DNA of 9,591 nucleotides from Micrococcales bacterium (GTDB taxonomy: Bacteria; Actinomycetota; Actinomycetes; Actinomycetales; Dermatophilaceae), in contig JAKDLQ010000076.1 in assembly GCA_030452775.1 (NCBI GenBank), positions 1 through 9,591 of the forward strand, in the 5' to 3' direction. Numbering within the stretch: position 1 is the first letter of the stretch; every line of letters begins with the position of its first letter. A program made the position numbers and the translations under genes. The notes under the pieces are model-generated. The model worked only from the letters and a program-made list of their open reading frames with translations. It was not told the origin of the DNA and made no database searches. Positions 6,712-9,591 of this stretch are shown here, in pieces.

Positions 6712-6996
6712 ATGATGTTCAGTCGAGACCTTCGCGACCCCGTTGCACGCGGCGAGGTCACAGTCTCGATCAGGTTGTGGAATAGGCCGCAGGTCAAGGT
6801 GGGCGGCCGCTATAAGACTGCCGGGGTCGTCATCGAGATCGACTCTCTCGAGGTGCTGCCCTTCTCGGCCGTGACCGACGACGACCTCGCCGCTTCGGGA
6901 GAGGCTGATCGTGACGCCCTCCGAGATCGGGCGGCCCACTCTGGGCCGATCGACGAGGACACTCTCGTCCACCGAGTCGAGTTTCACGTGGTGTAG
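6712..6996 (+). CDS. ASCH-domain protein
   Basis: A 94-residue single-domain protein that appears whole. It starts M-M-F-S-R-D-L-R-D, then E-V-T-V-S-I-R-L-W (15-23), P-Q-V-K-V-G-G-R-Y (26-34), V-V-I-E-I-D-S (39-45) and a C-terminal strand V-E-F-H-V-V. This pattern matches short ASCH (PUA-like beta-barrel) proteins, thought to bind RNA or modified nucleotides; no exact function is known for this type. It is the only intact gene between the kinase-like and GIY-YIG remnants. ATG 6712 is chosen for its leaderless promoter; ATG 6715 is a one-codon alternative. Confidence 0.75.
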   Translation: MMFSRDLRDPVARGEVTVSIRLWNRPQVKVGGRYKTAGVVIEIDSLEVLPFSAVTDDDLAASGEADRDALRDRAAHSGPIDEDTLVHRVEFHVV

Positions 6997-7080
6997 TGAC
7001 AGGCGGCGAAGTGACTCGCGTGTGTCCCCGTGGGTCTGAGGTAGGCATGCGTCCGAGTCCTGATTGCGACAGGATGAAGG

Positions 7081-7602
7081 ATGACCAACGACGCGACTAT
7101 TGCCGCGGCACTTGGATCGCTGGCCGGCCACGACACGGCTACGACGTCGCCGTTCGGGTCGTGCCAGACGAGCCGGGTCTATATGCGCTCTGCGGCGACG
7201 AACCAGCGTGGTCGTCTCGGTCTCACTCCCGCGTTCGAGGATCAGCCGCTCTATGTCGGCAAAGCGGAGAGAACTCTCCACGGGCGAGACGTCCGCACGC
7301 ACTTCGCCGCGGGGAAGACCGGTTCGTCCACCGTTCGGCGCACCCTCGCCGCGCTGCTGGCAGGAGAGCTCGCGCTGGGTCCCATACCGCGCAACATCGC
7401 CAAGCCCGAGGGAGAGAGTCTCGACACCATCGAGACGGCAGTGGTCCGCCAACTTCGGCCTCCGCTGAATCTGGACAAGGTCGGCGAGCCCAGAGCGCGA
7501 CTTCGAGCGGCCAGGAACTGTTTGGCGGACATGGCTCGATCATGGCAACCCAGTGCCGCGACACATCACGTGGACAGGTTGATGTCGGCCCCGCCTTCCT
7601 AG
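7081..7602 (+). pseudogene. GIY-YIG nuclease-like protein broken by two compensating frameshifts
   Basis: The frame from ATG 7081 reads 173 residues, but the family signature is split between frames. The N-terminus (M-T-N-D-A-T-I-A-A-A-L-G-S-L-A-G-H-D) and the C-terminal part (P-L-Y-V-G-K-A-E, with YVG at 7252-7260, then T-G-S-S-T-V-R-R and L-R-P-P-L-N-L-D-K-V-G-E-P) are in this frame. The first half-signature V-V-P-D-E-P-G-L-Y-A-L (GLY at 7176-7184) is one frame away. Two extra bases near 7133-7136 and one near 7211-7213 would explain it: H-D then joins G-Y-D-V and A-W joins R-L-G-L. The stretch between P-R-N-I-A and L-D-T-I-E looks short, possibly an internal deletion. Alternatively translation starts at ATG 7074 in the other frame, with one break. 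GIY-YIG domains cut DNA; as it stands this one is probably inactive. Confidence 0.62.
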
Positions 7603-7607
7603 CGAAT

Positions 7608-7625
7608 TCGCGGCGGAGTGACGCG
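7608..7625. repeat. 18-bp dispersed repeat, copy 1
   Basis: TCGCGGCGGAGTGACGCG, just after the GIY-YIG stop, recurs exactly at 9260-9277. A looser relative (GGCGGCGAAGTGACTCGCG, 7002-7020) follows the ASCH stop. Confidence 0.7.
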
Positions 7626-7715
7626 CGAGGGAGTGGAGCCACAGGTTCGGCGAGCGAGAACTCCGGGCTGAGGCGCCCGAGCCGGATTTGGCCGGGACCC
7701 AAGCAGCCGTCCCCC

Positions 7716-7721
7716 TACAGT
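7716..7721 (+). promoter_or_regulatory. -10-like box TACAGT before a small ORF
   Basis: TACAGT ends seven bases before the in-frame GTG at 7729, again leaderless geometry. No matching -35 is visible. Confidence 0.35.
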
Positions 7722-7728
7722 GAACCTC

Positions 7729-7917
7729 GTGAGTGAGCGTCTCGACCTCGGTGGTGAAAGGATCCTGTCGGTCTCCATACTCGGTGGCCGCATCTCCATG
7801 CAGAAGGACATCGGCCTGCCGTTCCAACGCGACGTGATTGGCGCGCTGGAGGACCTGGGGGGGAAGACGTTGACGCTGTCCTTGGCCGTCGACCCCCGGT
7901 GTGGCCGCGCACGATGA
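7729..7917 (+). CDS. Small protein of unknown function, possibly a fragment
   Basis: A 62-residue ORF from GTG 7729; an in-frame GTG at 7720 would add three residues. I do not recognise it. It reads as a folded domain: strands L-S-V-S-I-L-G-G-R-I and T-L-T-L-S-L-A-V flank a helix Q-R-D-V-I-G-A-L-E-D-L-G. It then ends in a basic tail (D-P-R-C-G-R-A-R) that looks like out-of-frame reading. A seven-G run at 7857-7863 is a likely slip site. The +1 frame from GTG 7901 to TGA 8101 has fairly GC-rich third positions and might be its displaced continuation, but nothing in it is recognisable. The stretch 7918-8103 shows no other feature. Confidence 0.35.
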   Translation: MSERLDLGGERILSVSILGGRISMQKDIGLPFQRDVIGALEDLGGKTLTLSLAVDPRCGRAR

Positions 7918-8103
7918 ATCCGGTCGCGACCTGGAAGTGTCCGCCACTCCGCCTGCGGCCTTGCGCGTCGCACCGAGTGATCGGGTTGCCCGCCTCTGTG
8001 GAACGTCGGCACGCGGCGGAAGGACGCGACTCCCTGGTCTTGCCTCGACGAGGGATCTCGGCCTGAGGCCCCATTCCGCCCTGCCATGCATCTCCGCCTG
8101 ACG

Positions 8104-8138
8104 CCCCAACTATAGTTGACTCACCCCAACGATAGTTG
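8104..8138 (+). promoter_or_regulatory. Operator-like pair of 15-bp palindromic repeats over the toxin-antitoxin promoter
   Basis: CCCCAACTATAGTTG (8104-8118) and CCCCAACGATAGTTG (8124-8138) differ at one base and start exactly 20 bp apart, two helical turns. The first contains the perfect palindrome CAACTATAGTTG. The first copy overlaps the -35 box and the second fills the -35/-10 spacer, so a bound repressor would block transcription. The winged-helix part of the protein encoded downstream is the obvious candidate to bind. Confidence 0.72.
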
Positions 8139-8144
8139 GATGAT
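8116..8144 (+). promoter_or_regulatory. Promoter of the MNT-HEPN module
   Basis: TTGACT (8116-8121, five of six matches to TTGACA), a 17-base spacer, and GATGAT (8139-8144, four of six matches to TATAAT). The GTG at 8151 lies six bases after the -10, so the mRNA is probably leaderless. Confidence 0.5.
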
Positions 8145-8150
8145 GTGCAG

Positions 8151-8777
8151 GTGGACCTCTCATTTCCGCTCGCGACCATCACGCCCACCCTCGACGCCGG
8201 GGTATTGCAGGTGCTCGCGGCTACGACTGCTGGGTGCACCGCGGCCGAGGTGCACCGTCGTCTCGGGCGCGGCAGCGACGAGGGTGTCCGCAAAGTGCTG
8301 GCGCGCTTGGTCAACCAGGGAGTGGTGCTCGTTGAGACCCACGCTCGGTACCCGGTCTACCACCTCAATCGTGAGCACCTGGCTGCTCCTCACATCGAAG
8401 GGCTAAGCAGGCTGCGAGCGGACCTGATCGACCGTATTCGGAGCGAAGTGTCCGACTGGGGAGTCGAGCCAATCCATGCCGGTCTATTCGGTTCAGTGGC
8501 CAGGGGCACCGCCAACCTCGATAGCGATATCGATGTGCTACTCGTACGCCCGAAGAAGCTGACTCCGGATGAAGAGGGCGTCTGGCTGGAGCAGACTGAC
8601 CGCCTCGACCGCCACATTCAGGCGTGGACCGGCAACACTGCTCAGATCATCGACGTAACGCAGGCCACCCTGGGCCGCATGGCGCGTGAGGCTGACCCCT
8701 TGGTCGACTCCTGGAGAGCCGAGGAGATCCCCCTCTTCGGCGAGCGGATCCTCGACCTGCTTCGGAGGGCGCGATGA
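8151..8777 (+). CDS. Winged-helix MNT nucleotidyltransferase (antitoxin of a HEPN/MNT module)
   Basis: From GTG 8151 the protein has 208 residues. Residues about 10-75 form a winged helix (T-A-A-E-V-H-R-R-L recognition region, then a V-R-K-V-L-A-R-L-V helix and a Y-P-V-Y-H-L wing). A minimal nucleotidyltransferase domain follows: G-S-V-A-R-G at 114-119 and D126-I-D128 fit GSX10DXD exactly, with a third acidic residue in I-I-D-V (D168). In HEPN/MNT toxin-antitoxin (type VII) pairs the MNT protein neutralises the HEPN RNase, in studied cases by attaching AMP to it. The fused DNA-binding domain would allow autoregulation through the repeats at 8104-8138. Upstream in-frame starts (TTG 8136, GTG 8145) exist, but V-D-L-S-F-P-L fits the usual family start and the promoter spacing. 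The stop overlaps the next start by ATGA. Confidence 0.83.
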   Translation: MDLSFPLATITPTLDAGVLQVLAATTAGCTAAEVHRRLGRGSDEGVRKVLARLVNQGVVLVETHARYPVYHLNREHLAAPHIEGLSRLRADLIDRIRSEVSDWGVEPIHAGLFGSVARGTANLDSDIDVLLVRPKKLTPDEEGVWLEQTDRLDRHIQAWTGNTAQIIDVTQATLGRMAREADPLVDSWRAEEIPLFGERILDLLRRAR

Positions 8778-9127
8778 CTCCACGCCACTCCGGCCGCGTC
8801 GTTACGTGCTCACCGGCCGAGAGCCGTGCGCGCCGCGATCAGGCGCGAGCATTTCTCGACGTCGCCGAGCTCGTTCTCACCGAGGACCGCCGAGAGGCGC
8901 ACGTTGCAGCCGCCCTCGCCGTCCTGGCGGGCGTCGCCGCCGCCGACGCCATCTGTGGATTCAGCCTCGGCAAGTGGAGCCGGGGGCAAGATCACGCCCA
9001 AGCGGCGAGCCTGCTTGGAGAGGTCTCACTGAAGGACCTGACCCTTCCCAGCAAACTCAGGCGCCTGCTCGCGGACAAAGACGCGGCGCACTACTCCTCG
9101 AGCCTCATCACGCTCGAGAAAGGCTAA
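8774..9127 (+). CDS. HEPN-domain protein (probable toxin), C-terminally frameshifted
   Basis: A 117-residue, helix-rich protein overlapping the MNT gene by ATGA, the usual arrangement of coupled toxin-antitoxin genes. Conserved text includes A-A-L-A-V-L-A-G-V-A-A-A-D-A-I (46-60), R-G-Q-D-H (70-74) and L-R-R-L-L-A-D-K-D-A-A-H-Y (95-107). The last replaces the canonical R-X4-6-H RNase motif: the nearest reading is K102-D-A-A-H106-Y107, with no Arg at the expected distance, so RNase activity is uncertain. The frame stops at TAA 9125-9127 right after L-E-K-G. One A too many in AAA (9119-9121) explains this, since the next frame continues the family helix to 9179. As it stands about 17 residues, most of the last helix, are lost. 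The GC-rich N-terminal 20 residues are not recognisable, and an internal start is possible. Confidence 0.75.
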   Translation: MTPRHSGRVVTCSPAESRARRDQARAFLDVAELVLTEDRREAHVAAALAVLAGVAAADAICGFSLGKWSRGQDHAQAASLLGEVSLKDLTLPSKLRRLLADKDAAHYSSSLITLEKG

Positions 9128-9179
9128 GGCCATGGTGCGCCAGGCGACCGCGCTACTCGCCGAGGCCGAGAGACTCTGA
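9119..9179 (+). pseudogene. Out-of-frame C-terminal helix of the HEPN gene
   Basis: After the AAA at 9119-9121, one frame over reads K-A-K-A-M-V-R-Q-A-T-A-L-L-A-E-A-E-R-L and ends at TGA 9177-9179. This amphipathic helix is what the family has at this point. Removing one A would give an unbroken HEPN protein of 134 residues. Confidence 0.65.
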
Positions 9180-9259
9180 ACGCGACCTAGGCCCACCTTC
9201 ACCAGTCAAGTGGCACGTGGCCCACTGTCGGCGTCGCCATCAATCGGCGGGAGACCGAC

Positions 9260-9277
9260 TCGCGGCGGAGTGACGCG
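9260..9277. repeat. 18-bp dispersed repeat, copy 2, with a hairpin
   Basis: This copy is identical to 7608-7625. Its 3' part GAGTGACGCG (9268-9277) pairs with CGCGTGACTC (9287-9296) with one mismatch and a nine-base loop. No T tract follows, so it is not a standard terminator. Confidence 0.6.
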
Positions 9278-9356
9278 GGTCCGAGACGCGTGACTCGCGG
9301 CATGAGTGGAAAGTAGGCAGCTGCGCCGTCTACAACAACTCGAAGAGGTCCGACGC

Positions 9357-9591
9357 TTAGGTGTCGATGATGCCTCTGATGCCATCACCTCGGCAGTGTT
9401 CTACGAACCGATGCGCAATCGGCTGCCTGTTCTCCAAGGCTTGCGTCACGCCTGGGGTGGGGTCGGCGATATCGCCGCGACTGTCCAACTGCAACAGTGC
9501 CGTGCCAGTGGGGGTGAGCCGCCAGGTGAGGCCGTGACTGAGGTTTTCTCACCAGCGGCCTCGTTGCATCGTCAGGAGCACGAGTGCTGCG
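9357..9591 (-). pseudogene. Possible decayed 3' part of a minus-strand gene, cut by the window end
   Basis: Reading leftward from the window end, one minus frame gives A-L-V-L-L-T-M-Q-R-G-R-W, then TGA (9551-9549), then E-N-L-S-H-G-L-T-W-R-L-T-P-T-G-T-A-L-L-Q-L and on to TAA (9359-9357). Third positions are mostly G or C, and the text around the stop resembles a winged-helix wing and strand (R-G-R-W ... T-W-R-L-T-P), so I read the TGA as a nonsense mutation. I cannot name the family. A competing plus-strand frame is open from GTG 9306 to the end, but its third positions are less GC-rich. Apart from the repeat, 9180-9356 shows nothing recognisable. Confidence 0.35.

Noticed and set aside
5648..7602. 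Programmed ribosomal frameshifting in the broken genes
   Set aside because: No slippery heptamer with a downstream structure was seen at the breaks, and two opposite shifts per gene in three unrelated genes fit decay or sequence error better.
7540..8109. 189-codon minus-strand frame
   Set aside because: It crosses the end of the GIY-YIG gene and the small ORF, has low-complexity R/A/S content and no recognisable domain.
7002..9299. Integron cassette array with attC sites
   Set aside because: Short repeats follow several genes, but the conserved GTTRRRY/RYYYAAC ends and an integrase are not present.
9549..9551. Selenocysteine recoding of the TGA
   Set aside because: The remnant is not a recognised selenoprotein, no selenocysteine insertion element was identified, and the neighbourhood is decayed.

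Overview
The window is very GC-rich, with strong G/C preference at third codon positions. It carries families typical of Actinobacteria: a WXG100 protein, DUF4031, a HAAS-domain membrane protein, and -10 boxes set right against start codons as in leaderless mRNAs. I infer a high-GC actinobacterium, probably of the order Micrococcales; no marker gene here allows a finer placement.

Left part (1-5460), well kept. A WXG100 (ESAT-6-like) gene on the minus strand (95-385) diverges from a DUF4031-Nudix fusion gene (506-1282). Their shared 120-base gap contains a perfect DnaA box. A malic enzyme with an ACT-like N-terminus follows (1442-2824). Next come an Orc1/Cdc6-like AAA+ ATPase (2998-4287) and a glycerate kinase (4284-5420), overlapping by GTGA and so probably one transcript. 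A striking array of four CTAG cores, which can also fold over the ribosome binding site, sits before the ATPase gene. A hairpin at 5440-5463 probably ends the transcript.

Middle part (5640-7930), decayed accessory DNA. A HAAS-type membrane protein (minus strand), a P-loop kinase-like protein and a GIY-YIG nuclease-like protein are each broken by two frameshifts that cancel. One of these is an exact 11-bp tandem duplication. The kinase also lacks its usual C-terminal third. Between the broken genes lies an intact ASCH-domain gene (6712-6996). An unrecognised small ORF (7729-7917) follows.

Right part (8100-9591). A two-gene toxin-antitoxin-like module occupies 8151-9179: a winged-helix/MNT nucleotidyltransferase followed, with ATGA overlap, by a HEPN-family protein. 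Two 15-bp palindromic repeats, exactly 20 bp apart, overlie the module's promoter and look like an autoregulatory operator. The HEPN frame breaks at an AAA run near its end, leaving its last helix out of frame. The final 400 bases hold repeats and what looks like the decayed end of a minus-strand gene.

The left genes are housekeeping or metabolic (malate to pyruvate, glycerate to phosphoglycerate, nucleotide hydrolysis). The right half looks like a region of gene gain and decay. No complete integrase, transposase, RNA gene or CRISPR array was seen.
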